64,000 nt of DNA from Volvox africanus (taxonomy: Eukaryota; Chlorophyta; Chlorophyceae; Chlamydomonadales; Volvocaceae). How positions within the stretch are numbered: the first letter of the stretch is position 1; every line of letters begins with the position of its first letter. The stretch covers positions 46,007-110,006 of the forward strand of contig BSDZ01000053.1 of the NCBI GenBank assembly GCA_030268105.1, written 5' to 3'. Below, in pieces: positions 48,453 through 63,452 of this stretch. Below the pieces are notes generated by a model. It was not told the origin of the DNA. It was given only the letters and a program-made list of their open reading frames with translations, and ran no database searches. The position numbers and the translations under genes were made by a program.

Positions 48453-49151
48453 TCCGACCGCCAGGAACGCAGTCTGCCTCGGAGAGAGACCTATCCAAGA
48501 CCTATCTGTAGGGACGCTGCAAGGGAGCTGGAATATATTCGCACACCTACACCCTATTCGTGATACAGCCTGCACGGAACTCCAGTGCACCTGTCGGCAA
48601 AACTGAGAGCAAGAACCCAGTGTGCTGTGGGTTGTGGGGTGTGGGATGGAGCTTGTGTGAGACAGGGAGACACTGCTGCATAGTAGAAATACTGGGCAGG
48701 GGGACTTATTGCTGGTCAATAGCTACTATAAAGGTGAGCGGGAAAACATGTTGATTGGAGTTGAGGAAAGGGCCATCAATGGTGGCTTATTACACTCCTC
48801 AACCTTGTGTAGAAAGGTCAACACCTGTCCATACCTTTGGTGAGGCATTTAACAGCAGCAACCTACAGATGGGAGCAGGTAGAACTCATACCACACACAC
48901 TTGACTTTCATTTAGCATTGCTGCTGTTTAATAGGTAGGATGGGATACATGCTGGCATGGCCATGCATGCATGCAGGCCGTGGCAGATGTTGTATCCCTC
49001 TTCGCTGCTCATGCACTTATCTGCACGTCTTAACGTTAAGTGCCACGTGCCGAATGCTCACAAGACAGACCAAAACATCCAGACGCGATATCAGGGGCAG
49101 CGGAAGTCTTCAGGAGCGAAAAGGCTACCACTTACAGTCAAAAAGGTGCGA

Positions 49152-49190
<39 letters not shown>

Positions 49191-50251
49191 GCTATCAGAA
49201 CCGACACCAGGCGATCATCATCTAACCGGCTCTCAATGCTCAGGCTTGGCTCGGGCCAATCACAGTGTAATATAGTTCAGTATGATAATATTGACGATAA
49301 TCCGATAAGAGCTCGGTAAAAGCGTATGCTATCCGGCCGTTCTCGCACGTAATCTTCTTGTGATACCAATACACGGTACATATCACACCAGATCGTCCAT
49401 CCACAAGTGTGATAAGCCCTAGCAGACGTATCAACGATATTCTATTCGCATGCAGTATATTTATCATACACAAGCCTTCCCGGCATTTGTTCAATGTGAA
49501 TGGCCAAGTATCAATGAATGGCCAAGTATCAATGAATGGCCAACTAACCACTGTGGTTATAGCACTTCTCACACCTATGTGTCGATCATGCCAGCATGGA
49601 AGTAATGGTATAACCAAACAGTAAATAATAGTACTTAACATGTCATGCCATTTTAATGCTCGTCAACTATGTTTGCCGGCTGGATCCAAACATTTGTTAG
49701 TTGGCGCATTAATAATGCAGCTGGCAACGCAAGACAAGGAATCCCAATTGCATGGATTCCACAATGCATAACTAGCGAAATATATACAGATGTATTTATT
49801 GACAGCATTGCATATTTTACGTGTGCTTATCACCTTGTTAGGTCGCAGCAACCAACACATTGATGATAATCAATCCGTAATACAACAGCAGCCATCACCA
49901 GGTGTTGGTGGCTAGGGTGCAGAGTAAAACTGTGTCTGGAAGGCCAGTTGCCTACCATTGTAGGCCCCCTGCCTCAGAGATCCATTGCGTGATTGCGTGA
50001 TTGTGTGATTGTGTGATTGCGTGATTGCGAGATTGCGTGATTGCGTGATTGCGTGATTGCGTAATTGCGTTGTTGCGTTGTTGCGTTGTTGCGTTGTTGC
50101 GTTGTTGTGTTGTTGCGTTGCTGTGTTGTTGCGTTGTTGCGTTGTTGTGTTGTTGCGTTGTTGTGTTGTTGCGTTGTTGCGTTGTTGCGTTGTTGCGTGC
50201 GTGAGTCCGTATGTGGTTGTGGTGTGGCCCTTTACGCCCTCGTCGTCGTTG

Positions 50252-50322
50252 GCACCAGTGGTATAGTGGTAGCATAGGTCCTTGCCACGGACCAGACCCG
50301 AGTTCGATTGTCGGCTGGTGCA
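50252..50322 (+). tRNA. tRNA-Gly(GCC) copy 22, T-stem C61G
   Basis: C61G variant. Long unit with three 18-base copies; the preceding minisatellite lacks the usual GTGAGTG word. Confidence 0.87.
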
Positions 50323-51021
50323 TCCGACCGCCAGGAACGCAGTCTGCCTCGGAGAGAGACCTATCCAAGACCTATCTGTAGGGACGCTGCAAGGGAGGTG
50401 GAATATATTCGCACACCTACACCCTATTCGTGATACAGCCTGCACGGAACTCCAGTGCACCTGTCGGCAAAACTGAGAGCAAGAACCCAGTGTGCTGTGG
50501 GTTGTGGGGTGTGGGATGGAGCTTGTGTGAGACAGGGAGACACTGCTGCATAGTAGAAATACTGGGCAGGGGGACTTATTGCTGGTCAATAGCTACTATA
50601 AAGGTGAGCGGGAAAACATGTTGATTGGAGTTGAGGAAAGGGCCATCAATGGTGGCTTATTACACTCCTCAACCTTGTGTAGAAAGGTCAACACCTGTCC
50701 ATACCTTTGGTGAGGCATTTAACAGCAGCAACCTACAGATGGGAGCAGGTAGAACTCATACCACACACACTTGACTTTCATTTAGCATTGCTGCTGTTTA
50801 ATAGGTAGGATGGGATACATGCTGGCATGGCCATGCATGCATGCAGGCCGTGGCAGATGTTGTATCCCTCTTCGCTGCTCATGCACTTATCTGCACGTCT
50901 TAACGTTAAGTGCCACGTGCCGAATGCTCACAAGACAGACCAAAACATCCAGACGCGATATCAGGGGCAGCGGAAGTCTTCAGGAGCGAAAAGGCTACCA
51001 CTTACAGTCAAAAAGGTGCGA

Positions 51022-51062
<41 letters not shown>

Positions 51063-52149
51063 GCTATCAGAACCGACACCAGGCGATCATCATCTAACCG
51101 GCTCTCAATGCTCAGGCTTGGCTCGGGCCAATCACAGTGTAATATAGTTCAGTATGATAATATTGACGATAATCCGATAAGAGCTCGGTAAAAGCGTATG
51201 CTATCCGGCCGTTCTCGCACGTAATCTTCTTGTGATACCAATACACGGTACATATCACACCAGATCGTCCATCCACAAGTGTGATAAGCCCTAGCAGACG
51301 TATCAACGATATTCTATTCGCATGCAGTATATTTATCATACACAAGCCTTCCCGGCATTTGTTCAATGTGAATGGCCAAGTATCAATGAATGGCCAAGTA
51401 TCAATGAATGGCCAAGTATCAATGAATGGCCAACTAACCACTGTGGTTATAGCACTTCTCACACCTATGTGTCGATCATGCCAGCATGGAAGTAATGGTA
51501 TAACCAAACAGTAAATAATAGTACTTAACATGTCATGCCATTTTAATGCTCGTCAACTATGTTTGCCGGCTGGATCCAAACATTTGTTAGTTGGCGCATT
51601 AATAATGCAGCTGGCAACGCAAGACAAGGAATCCCAATTGCATGGATTCCACAATGCATAACTAGCGAAATATATACAGATGTATTTATTGACAGCATTG
51701 CATATTTTACGTGTGCTTATCACCTTGTTAGGTCGCAGCAACCAACACATTGATGATAATCAATCCGTAATACAACAGCAGCCATCACCAGGTGTTGGTG
51801 GCTAGGGTGCAGAGTAAAACTGTGTCTGGAAGGCCAGTTGCCTACCATTGTAGGCCCCCTGCCTCAGAGATCCATTGCGTGATTGCGTGATTGTGTGATT
51901 GTGTGATTGCGTGATTGCGTGATTGCGAGATTGCGTGATTGCGTGATTGCGTAATTGCGTTGTTGCGTTGTTGCGTTGTTGCGTGAGTGCGTTGTTGCGT
52001 TGTTGCGTTGTTGTGTTGTTGCGTTGCTGTGTTGTTGCGTTGTTGCGTTGTTGTGTTGTTGCGTTGCTGTGTTGTTGCGTTGTTGCGTTGTTGCGTGCGT
52101 GAGTCCGTATGTGGTTGTGGTGTGGCCCTTTACGCCCTCGTCGTCGTTG

Positions 52150-52220
52150 GCACCAGTGGTATAGTGGTAGCATAGGTCCTTGCCACGGACCAGACCCGAG
52201 TTCGATTGTCGGCTGGTGCA
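52150..52220 (+). tRNA. tRNA-Gly(GCC) copy 23, T-stem C61G
   Basis: C61G variant. Long unit with two 18-base copies. Confidence 0.87.
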
Positions 52221-52919
52221 TCCGACCGCCAGGAACGCAGTCTGCCTCGGAGAGAGACCTATCCAAGACCTATCTGTAGGGACGCTGCAAGGGAGGTGGA
52301 ATATATTCGCACACCTACACCCTATTCGTGATACAGCCTGCACGGAACTCCAGTGCACCTGTCGGCAAAACTGAGAGCAAGAACCCAGTGTGCTGTGGGT
52401 TGTGGGGTGTGGGATGGAGCTTGTGTGAGACAGGGAGACACTGCTGCATAGTAGAAATACTGGGCAGGGGGACTTATTGCTGGTCAATAGCTACTATAAA
52501 GGTGAGCGGGAAAACATGTTGATTGGAGTTGAGGAAAGGGCCATCAATGGTGGCTTATTACACTCCTCAACCTTGTGTAGAAAGGTCAACACCTGTCCAT
52601 ACCTTTGGTGAGGCATTTAACAGCAGCAACCTACAGATGGGAGCAGGTAGAACTCATACCACACACACTTGACTTTCATTTAGCATTGCTGCTGTTTAAT
52701 AGGTAGGATGGGATACATGCTGGCATGGCCATGCATGCATGCAGGCCGTGGCAGATGTTGTATCCCTCTTCGCTGCTCATGCACTTATCTGCACGTCTTA
52801 ACGTTAAGTGCCACGTGCCGAATGCTCACAAGACAGACCAAAACATCCAGACGCGATATCAGGGGCAGCGGAAGTCTTCAGGAGCGAAAAGGCTACCACT
52901 TACAGTCAAAAAGGTGCGA

Positions 52920-52960
<41 letters not shown>

Positions 52961-54055
52961 GCTATCAGAACCGACACCAGGCGATCATCATCTAACCGGC
53001 TCTCAATGCTCAGGCTTGGCTCGGGCCAATCACAGTGTAATATAGTTCAGTATGATAATATTGACGATAATCCGATAAGAGCTCGGTAAAAGCGTATGCT
53101 ATCCGGCCGTTCTCGCACGTAATCTTCTTGTGATACCAATACACGGTACATATCACACCAGATCGTCCATCCACAAGTGTGATAAGCCCTAGCAGACGTA
53201 TCAACGATATTCTATTCGCATGCAGTATATTTATCATACACAAGCCTTCCCGGCATTTGTTCAATGTGAATGGCCAAGTATCAATGAATGGCCAAGTATC
53301 AATGAATGGCCAACTAACCACTGTGGTTATAGCACTTCTCACACCTATGTGTCGATCATGCCAGCATGGAAGTAATGGTATAACCAAACAGTAAATAATA
53401 GTACTTAACATGTCATGCCATTTTAATGCTCGTCAACTATGTTTGCCGGCTGGATCCAAACATTTGTTAGTTGGCGCATTAATAATGCAGCTGGCAACGC
53501 AAGACAAGGAATCCCAATTGCATGGATTCCACAATGCATAACTAGCGAAATATATACAGATGTATTTATTGACAGCATTGCATATTTTACGTGTGCTTAT
53601 CACCTTGTTAGGTCGCAGCAACCAACACATTGATGATAATCAATCCGTAATACAACAGCAGCCATCACCAGGTGTTGGTGGCTAGGGTGCAGAGTAAAAC
53701 TGTGTCTGGAAGGCCAGTTGCCTACCATTGTAGGCCCCCTGCCTCAGAGATCCATTGCGTGATTGCGTGATTGTGTGATTGTGTGATTGCGTGATTGCGT
53801 GATTGCGAGATTGCGTGATTGCGTGATTGCGTAATTGCGTTGTTGCGTTGTTGCGTTGTTGCGTTGTTGCGTTGTTGCGTTGTTGCGTTGTTGCGTGTTG
53901 TTGCGTTGTTGCGTTGTTGCGTTGTTGCGTTGTTGTGTTGTTGCGTTGTTGCGTTGTTGTGTTGTTGCGTTGTTGCGTTGTTGCGTTGTTGCGTTGTTGC
54001 GTGCGTGAGTCCGTATGTGGTTGTGGTGTGGCCCTTTACGCCCTCGTCGTCGTTG

Positions 54056-54126
54056 GCACCAGTGGTATAGTGGTAGCATAGGTCCTTGCCACGGACCAGA
54101 CCCGAGTTCGATTGTCGGCTGGTGCA
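54056..54126 (+). tRNA. tRNA-Gly(GCC) copy 24, T-stem C61G
   Basis: C61G variant. Its downstream flank has an 11-base deletion near 55322 that removes the CCATTTTAATG site, the first T4 run in other units. Confidence 0.87.
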
Positions 54127-54825
54127 TCCGACCGCCAGGAACGCAGTCTGCCTCGGAGAGAGACCTATCCAAGACCTATCTGTAGGGACGCTGCAAGGGA
54201 GGTGGAATATATTCGCACACCTACACCCTATTCGTGATACAGCCTGCACGGAACTCCAGTGCACCTGTCGGCAAAACTGAGAGCAAGAACCCAGTGTGCT
54301 GTGGGTTGTGGGGTGTGGGATGGAGCTTGTGTGAGACAGGGAGACACTGCTGCATAGTAGAAATACTGGGCAGGGGGACTTATTGCTGGTCAATAGCTAC
54401 TATAAAGGTGAGCGGGAAAACATGTTGATTGGAGTTGAGGAAAGGGCCATCAATGGTGGCTTATTACACTCCTCAACCTTGTGTAGAAAGGTCAACACCT
54501 GTCCATACCTTTGGTGAGGCATTTAACAGCAGCAACCTACAGATGGGAGCAGGTAGAACTCATACCACACACACTTGACTTTCATTTAGCATTGCTGCTG
54601 TTTAATAGGTAGGATGGGATACATGCTGGCATGGCCATGCATGCATGCAGGCCGTGGCAGATGTTGTATCCCTCTTCGCTGCTCATGCACTTATCTGCAC
54701 GTCTTAACGTTAAGTGCCACGTGCCGAATGCTCACAAGACAGACCAAAACATCCAGACGCGATATCAGGGGCAGCGGAAGTCTTCAGGAGCGAAAAGGCT
54801 ACCACTTACAGTCAAAAAGGTGCGA

Positions 54826-54866
<41 letters not shown>

Positions 54867-55908
54867 GCTATCAGAACCGACACCAGGCGATCATCATCTA
54901 ACCGGCTCTCAATGCTCAGGCTTGGCTCGGGCCAATCACAGTGTAATATAGTTCAGTATGATAATATTGACGATAATCCGATAAGAGCTCGGTAAAAGCG
55001 TATGCTATCCGGCCGTTCTCGCACGTAATCTTCTTGTGATACCAATACACGGTACATATCACACCAGATCGTCCATCCACAAGTGTGATAAGCCCTAGCA
55101 GACGTATCAACGATATTCTATTCGCATGCAGTATATTTATCATACACAAGCCTTCCCGGCATTTGTTCAATGTGAATGGCCAAGTATCAATGAATGGCCA
55201 AGTATCAATGAATGGCCAACTAACCACTGTGGTTATAGCACTTCTCACACCTATGTGTCGATCATGCCAGCATGGAAGTAATGGTATAACCAAACAGTAA
55301 ATAATAGTACTTAACATGTCATGCTCGTCAACTATGTTTGCCGGCTGGATCCAAACATTTGTTAGTTGGCGCATTAATAATGCAGCTGGCAACGCAAGAC
55401 AAGGAATCCCAATTGCATGGATTCCACAATGCATAACTAGCGAAATATATACAGATGTATTTATTGACAGCATTGCATATTTTACGTGTGCTTATCACCT
55501 TGTTAGGTCGCAGCAACCAACACATTGATGATAATCAATCCGTAATACAACAGCAGCCATCACCAGGTGTTGGTGGCTAGGGTGCAGAGTAAAACTGTGT
55601 CTGGAAGGCCAGTTGCCTACCATTGTAGGCCCCCTGCCTCAGAGATCCATTGCGTGATTGCGTGATTGTGTGATTGTGTGATTGCGTGATTGCGTGATTG
55701 CGTGATTGCGAGATTGCGTGATTGCGTGATTGCGTAATTGCGTTGTTGCGTTGTTGCGTTGTTGCGTTGTTGTGTTGTTGCGTTGCTGTGTTGTTGCGTT
55801 GTTGCGTTGTTGTGTTGTTGCGTTGCTGTGTTGTTGCGTTGTTGCGTTGTTGCGTGCGTGAGTCCGTATGTGGTTGTGGTGTGGCCCTTTACGCCCTCGT
55901 CGTCGTTG

Positions 55909-55979
55909 GCACCAGTGGTATAGTGGTAGCATAGGTCCTTGCCACGGACCAGACCCGAGTTCGATTGTCGGCTGGTGCA
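55909..55979 (+). tRNA. tRNA-Gly(GCC) copy 25, T-stem C61G
   Basis: C61G variant. Long unit, two 18-base copies; the preceding minisatellite is one of the shorter ones. Confidence 0.87.
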
Positions 55980-56678
55980 TCCGACCGCCAGGAACGCAGT
56001 CTGCCTCGGAGAGAGACCTATCCAAGACCTATCTGTAGGGACGCTGCAAGGGAGGTGGAATATATTCGCACACCTACACCCTATTCGTGATACAGCCTGC
56101 ACGGAACTCCAGTGCACCTGTCGGCAAAACTGAGAGCAAGAACCCAGTGTGCTGTGGGTTGTGGGGTGTGGGATGGAGCTTGTGTGAGACAGGGAGACAC
56201 TGCTGCATAGTAGAAATACTGGGCAGGGGGACTTATTGCTGGTCAATAGCTACTATAAAGGTGAGCGGGAAAACATGTTGATTGGAGTTGAGGAAAGGGC
56301 CATCAATGGTGGCTTATTACACTCCTCAACCTTGTGTAGAAAGGTCAACACCTGTCCATACCTTTGGTGAGGCATTTAACAGCAGCAACCTACAGATGGG
56401 AGCAGGTAGAACTCATACCACACACACTTGACTTTCATTTAGCATTGCTGCTGTTTAATAGGTAGGATGGGATACATGCTGGCATGGCCATGCATGCATG
56501 CAGGCCGTGGCAGATGTTGTATCCCTCTTCGCTGCTCATGCACTTATCTGCACGTCTTAACGTTAAGTGCCACGTGCCGAATGCTCACAAGACAGACCAA
56601 AACATCCAGACGCGATATCAGGGGCAGCGGAAGTCTTCAGGAGCGAAAAGGCTACCACTTACAGTCAAAAAGGTGCGA

Positions 56679-56721
<43 letters not shown>

Positions 56722-57792
56722 GCTATCAGAACCGACACCAGGCGATCATCATCTAACCGGCTCTCAATGCTCAGGCTTGGCTCGGGCCAATCACAGTGTA
56801 ATATAGTTCAGTATGATAATATTGACGATAATCCGATAAGAGCTCGGTAAAAGCGTATGCTATCCGGCCGTTCTCGCACGTAATCTTCTTGTGATACCAA
56901 TACACGGTACATATCACACCAGATCGTCCATCCACAAGTGTGATAAGCCCTAGCAGACGTATCAACGATATTCTATTCGCATGCAGTATATTTATCATAC
57001 ACAAGCCTTCCCGGCATTTGTTCAATGTGAATGGCCAAGTATCAATGAATGGCCAAGTATCAATGAATGGCCAACTAACCACTGTGGTTATAGCACTTCT
57101 CACACCTATGTGTCGATCATGCCAGCATGGAAGTAATGGTATAACCAAACAGTAAATAATAGTACTTAACATGTCATGCCATTTTAATGCTCGTCAACTA
57201 TGTTTGCCGGCTGGATCCAAACATTTGTTAGTTGGCGCATTAATAATGCAGCTGGCAACGCAAGACAAGGAATCCCAATTGCATGGATTCCACAATGCAT
57301 AACTAGCGAAATATATACAGATGTATTTATTGACAGCATTGCATATTTTACGTGTGCTTATCACCTTGTTAGGTCGCAGCAACCAACACATTGATGATAA
57401 TCAATCCGTAATACAACAGCAGCCATCACCAGGTGTTGGTGGCTAGGGTGCAGAGTAAAACTGTGTCTGGAAGGCCAGTTGCCTACCATTGTAGGCCCCC
57501 TGCCTCAGAGATCCATTGCGTGATTGCGTGATTGTGTGATTGTGTGATTGCGTGATTGCGTGATTGCGAGATTGCGTGATTGCGTGATTGCGTGATTGCG
57601 TAATTGCGTGTTGTTGCGTTGTTGCGTGAGTGCGTTGTTGCGTTGTTGCGTTGTTGTGTTGTTGCGTTGCTGTGTTGTTGCGTTGTTGCGTTGTTGTGTT
57701 GTTGCGTTGCTGTGTTGTTGCGTTGTTGCGTTGTTGCGTGCGTGAGTCCGTATGTGGTTGTGGTGTGGCCCTTTACGCCCTCGTCGTCGTTG

Positions 57793-57863
57793 GCACCAGT
57801 GGTATAGTGGTAGCATAGGTCCTTGCCACGGACCAGACCCGAGTTCGATTGTCGGCTGGTGCA
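57793..57863 (+). tRNA. tRNA-Gly(GCC) copy 26, T-stem C61G
   Basis: C61G variant. From here on the flank reads GACCGTCAGG rather than GACCGCCAGG, marking a right-hand subgroup (copies 26-29). Confidence 0.87.
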
Positions 57864-58562
57864 TCCGACCGTCAGGAACGCAGTCTGCCTCGGAGAGAGA
57901 CCTATCCAAGACCTATCTGTAGGGACGCTGCAAGGGAGGTGGAATATATTCGCACACCTACACCCTATTCGTGATACAGCCTGCACGGAACTCCAGTGCA
58001 CCTGTCGGCAAAACTGAGAGCAAGAACCCAGTGTGCTGTGGGTTGTGGGGTGTGGGATGGAGCTTGTGTGAGACAGGGAGACACTGCTGCATAGTAGAAA
58101 TACTGGGCAGGGGGACTTATTGCTGGTCAATAGCTACTATAAAGGTGAGCGGGAAAACATGTTGATTGGAGTTGAGGAAAGGGCCATCAATGGTGGCTTA
58201 TTACACTCCTCAACCTTGTGTAGAAAGGTCAACACCTGTCCATACCTTTGGTGAGGCATTTAACAGCAGCAACCTACAGATGGGAGCAGGTAGAACTCAT
58301 ACCACACACACTTGACTTTCATTTAGCATTGCTGCTGTTTAATAGGTAGGATGGGATACATGCTGGCATGGCCATGCATGCATGCAGGCCGTGGCAGATG
58401 TTGTATCCCTCTTCGCTGCTCATGCACTTATCTGCACGTCTTAACGTTAAGTGCCACGTGCCGAATGCTCACAAGACAGACCAAAACATCCAGACGCGAT
58501 ATCAGGGGCAGCGGAAGTCTTCAGGAGCGAAAAGGCTACCACTTACAGTCAAAAAGGTGCGA

Positions 58563-58601
<39 letters not shown>

Positions 58602-59670
58602 GCTATCAGAACCGACACCAGGCGATCATCATCTAACCGGCTCTCAATGCTCAGGCTTGGCTCGGGCCAATCACAGTGTAATATAGTTCAGTATGATAAT
58701 ATTGACGATAATCCGATAAGAGCTCGGTAAAAGCGTATGCTATCCGGCCGTTCTCGCACGTAATCTTCTTGTGATACCAATACACGGTACATATCACACC
58801 AGATCGTCCATCCACAAGTGTGATAAGCCCTAGCAGACGTATCAACGATATTCTATTCGCATGCAGTATATTTATCATACACAAGCCTTCCCGGCATTTG
58901 TTCAATGTGAATGGCCAAGTATCAATGAATGGCCAAGTATCAATGAATGGCCAACTAACCACTGTGGTTATAGCACTTCTCACACCTATGTGTCGATCAT
59001 GCCAGCATGGAAGTAATGGTATAACCAAACAGTAAATAATAGTACTTAACATGTCATGCCATTTTAATGCTCGTCAACTATGTTTGCCGGCTGGATCCAA
59101 ACATTTGTTAGTTGGCGCATTAATAATGCAGCTGGCAACGCAAGACAAGGAATCCCAATTGCATGGATTCCACAATGCATAACTAGCGAAATATATACAG
59201 ATGTATTTATTGACAGCATTGCATATTTTACGTGTGCTTATCACCTTGTTAGGTCGCAGCAACCAACACATTGATGATAATCAATCCGTAATACAACAGC
59301 AGCCATCACCAGGTGTTGGTGGCTAGGGTGCAGAGTAAAACTGTGTCTGGAAGGCCAGTTGCCTACCATTGTAGGCCCCCTGCCTCAGAGATCCATTGCG
59401 TGATTGCGTGATTGTGTGATTGTGTGATTGCGTGATTGCGTGATTGCGAGATTGCGTGATTGCGTGATTGCGTGATTGCGTAATTGCGTTGTTGCGTTGT
59501 TGCGTGAGTGCGTTGTTGCGTTGTTGCGTTGTTGTGTTGTTGCGTTGCTGTGTTGTTGCGTTGTTGCGTTGTTGTGTTGTTGCGTTGCTGTGTTGTTGCG
59601 TTGTTGCGTTGTTGCGTGCGTGAGTCCGTATGTGGTTGTGGTGTGGCCCTTTACGCCCTCGTCGTCGTTG

Positions 59671-59741
59671 GCACCAGTGGTATAGTGGTAGCATAGGTCC
59701 TTGCCACGGACCAGACCCGAGTTCGATTGTCGGCTGGTGCA
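59671..59741 (+). tRNA. tRNA-Gly(GCC) copy 27, T-stem C61G
   Basis: C61G variant of the GACCGTCAGG subgroup. The 166-bp segment of its unit has ATTAATGATG, as in units 1-3, not ATTAATAATG. Confidence 0.87.
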
Positions 59742-60440
59742 TCCGACCGTCAGGAACGCAGTCTGCCTCGGAGAGAGACCTATCCAAGACCTATCTGTAG
59801 GGACGCTGCAAGGGAGGTGGAATATATTCGCACACCTACACCCTATTCGTGATACAGCCTGCACGGAACTCCAGTGCACCTGTCGGCAAAACTGAGAGCA
59901 AGAACCCAGTGTGCTGTGGGTTGTGGGGTGTGGGATGGAGCTTGTGTGAGACAGGGAGACACTGCTGCATAGTAGAAATACTGGGCAGGGGGACTTATTG
60001 CTGGTCAATAGCTACTATAAAGGTGAGCGGGAAAACATGTTGATTGGAGTTGAGGAAAGGGCCATCAATGGTGGCTTATTACACTCCTCAACCTTGTGTA
60101 GAAAGGTCAACACCTGTCCATACCTTTGGTGAGGCATTTAACAGCAGCAACCTACAGATGGGAGCAGGTAGAACTCATACCACACACACTTGACTTTCAT
60201 TTAGCATTGCTGCTGTTTAATAGGTAGGATGGGATACATGCTGGCATGGCCATGCATGCATGCAGGCCGTGGCAGATGTTGTATCCCTCTTCGCTGCTCA
60301 TGCACTTATCTGCACGTCTTAACGTTAAGTGCCACGTGCCGAATGCTCACAAGACAGACCAAAACATCCAGACGCGATATCAGGGGCAGCGGAAGTCTTC
60401 AGGAGCGAAAAGGCTACCACTTACAGTCAAAAAGGTGCGA

Positions 60441-60481
<41 letters not shown>

Positions 60482-61550
60482 GCTATCAGAACCGACACCA
60501 GGCGATCATCATCTAACCGGCTCTCAATGCTCAGGCTTGGCTCGGGCCAATCACAGTGTAATATAGTTCAGTATGATAATATTGACGATAATCCGATAAG
60601 AGCTCGGTAAAAGCGTATGCTATCCGGCCGTTCTCGCACGTAATCTTCTTGTGATACCAATACACGGTACATATCACACCAGATCGTCCATCCACAAGTG
60701 TGATAAGCCCTAGCAGACGTATCAACGATATTCTATTCGCATGCAGTATATTTATCATACACAAGCCTTCCCGGCATTTGTTCAATGTGAATGGCCAAGT
60801 ATCAATGAATGGCCAAGTATCAATGAATGGCCAACTAACCACTGTGGTTATAGCACTTCTCACACCTATGTGTCGATCATGCCAGCATGGAAGTAATGGT
60901 ATAACCAAACAGTAAATAATAGTACTTAACATGTCATGCCATTTTAATGCTCGTCAACTATGTTTGCCGGCTGGATCCAAACATTTGTTAGTTGGCGCAT
61001 TAATGATGCAGCTGGCAACGCAAGACAAGGAATCCCAATTGCATGGATTCCACAATGCATAACTAGCGAAATATATACAGATGTATTTATTGACAGCATT
61101 GCATATTTTACGTGTGCTTATCACCTTGTTAGGTCGCAGCAACCAACACATTGATGATAATCAATCCGTAATACAACAGCAGCCATCACCAGGTGTTGGT
61201 GGCTAGGGTGCAGAGTAAAACTGTGTCTGGAAGGCCAGTTGCCTACCATTGTAGGCCCCCTGCCTCAGAGATCCATTGCGTGATTGCGTGATTGTGTGAT
61301 TGTGTGATTGCGTGATTGCGTGATTGCGAGATTGCGTGATTGCGTGATTGCGTGATTGCGTAATTGCGTTGTTGCGTTGTTGCGTGAGTGCGTTGTTGCG
61401 TTGTTGCGTTGTTGTGTTGTTGCGTTGCTGTGTTGTTGCGTTGTTGCGTTGTTGTGTTGTTGCGTTGCTGTGTTGTTGCGTTGTTGCGTTGTTGCGTGCG
61501 TGAGTCCGTATGTGGTTGTGGTGTGGCCCTTTACGCCCTCGTCGTCGTTG

Positions 61551-61621
61551 GCACCAGTGGTATAGTGGTAGCATAGGTCCTTGCCACGGACCAGACCCGA
61601 GTTCGATTGTCGGCTGGTGCA
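61551..61621 (+). tRNA. tRNA-Gly(GCC) copy 28, T-stem C61G
   Basis: C61G variant. Long unit with three 18-base copies, GACCGTCAGG subgroup. Confidence 0.87.
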
Positions 61622-62320
61622 TCCGACCGTCAGGAACGCAGTCTGCCTCGGAGAGAGACCTATCCAAGACCTATCTGTAGGGACGCTGCAAGGGAGCTGG
61701 AATATATTCGCACACCTACACCCTATTCGTGATACAGCCTGCACGGAACTCCAGTGCACCTGTCGGCAAAACTGAGAGCAAGAACCCAGTGTGCTGTGGG
61801 TTGTGGGGTGTGGGATGGAGCTTGTGTGAGACAGGGAGACACTGCTGCATAGTAGAAATACTGGGCAGGGGGACTTATTGCTGGTCAATAGCTACTATAA
61901 AGGTGAGCGGGAAAACATGTTGATTGGAGTTGAGGAAAGGGCCATCAATGGTGGCTTATTACACTCCTCAACCTTGTGTAGAAAGGTCAACACCTGTCCA
62001 TACCTTTGGTGAGGCATTTAACAGCAGCAACCTACAGATGGGAGCAGGTAGAACTCATACCACACACACTTGACTTTCATTTAGCATTGCTGCTGTTTAA
62101 TAGGTAGGATGGGATACATGCTGGCATGGCCATGCATGCATGCAGGCCGTGGCAGATGTTGTATCCCTCTTCGCTGCTCATGCACTTATCTGCACGTCTT
62201 AACGTTAAGTGCCACGTGCCGAATGCTCACAAGACAGACCAAAACATCCAGACGCGATATCAGGGGCAGCGGAAGTCTTCAGGAGCGAAAAGGCTACCAC
62301 TTACAGTCAAAAAGGTGCGA

Positions 62321-62365
<45 letters not shown>

Positions 62366-63452
62366 GCTATCAGAACCGACACCAGGCGATCATCATCTAA
62401 CCGGCTCTCAATGCTCAGGCTTGGCTCGGGCCAATCACAGTGTAATATAGTTCAGTATGATAATATTGACGATAATCCGATAAGAGCTCGGTAAAAGCGT
62501 ATGCTATCCGGCCGTTCTCGCACGTAATCTTCTTGTGATACCAATACACGGTACATATCACACCAGATCGTCCATCCACAAGTGTGATAAGCCCTAGCAG
62601 ACGTATCAACGATATTCTATTCGCATGCAGTATATTTATCATACACAAGCCTTCCCGGCATTTGTTCAATGTGAATGGCCAAGTATCAATGAATGGCCAA
62701 GTATCAATGAATGGCCAAGTATCAATGAATGGCCAACTAACCACTGTGGTTATAGCACTTCTCACACCTATGTGTCGATCATGCCAGCATGGAAGTAATG
62801 GTATAACCAAACAGTAAATAATAGTACTTAACATGTCATGCCATTTTAATGCTCGTCAACTATGTTTGCCGGCTGGATCCAAACATTTGTTAGTTGGCGC
62901 ATTAATAATGCAGCTGGCAACGCAAGACAAGGAATCCCAATTGCATGGATTCCACAATGCATAACTAGCGAAATATATACAGATGTATTTATTGACAGCA
63001 TTGCATATTTTACGTGTGCTTATCACCTTGTTAGGTCGCAGCAACCAACACATTGATGATAATCAATCCGTAATACAACAGCAGCCATCACCAGGTGTTG
63101 GTGGCTAGGGTGCAGAGTAAAACTGTGTCTGGAAGGCCAGTTGCCTACCATTGTAGGCCCCCTGCCTCAGAGATCCATTGCGTGATTGCGTGATTGTGTG
63201 ATTGTGTGATTGCGTGATTGCGTGATTGCGAGATTGCGTGATTGCGTGATTGCGTGATTGCGTAATTGCGTTGTTGCGTTGTTGCGTGAGTGCGTTGTTG
63301 CGTTGTTGCGTTGTTGTGTTGTTGCGTTGCTGTGTTGTTGCGTTGTTGCGTTGTTGTGTTGTTGCGTTGCTGTGTTGTTGCGTTGTTGCGTTGTTGCGTG
63401 CGTGAGTCCGTATGTGGTTGTGGTGTGGCCCTTTACGCCCTCGTCGTCGTTG

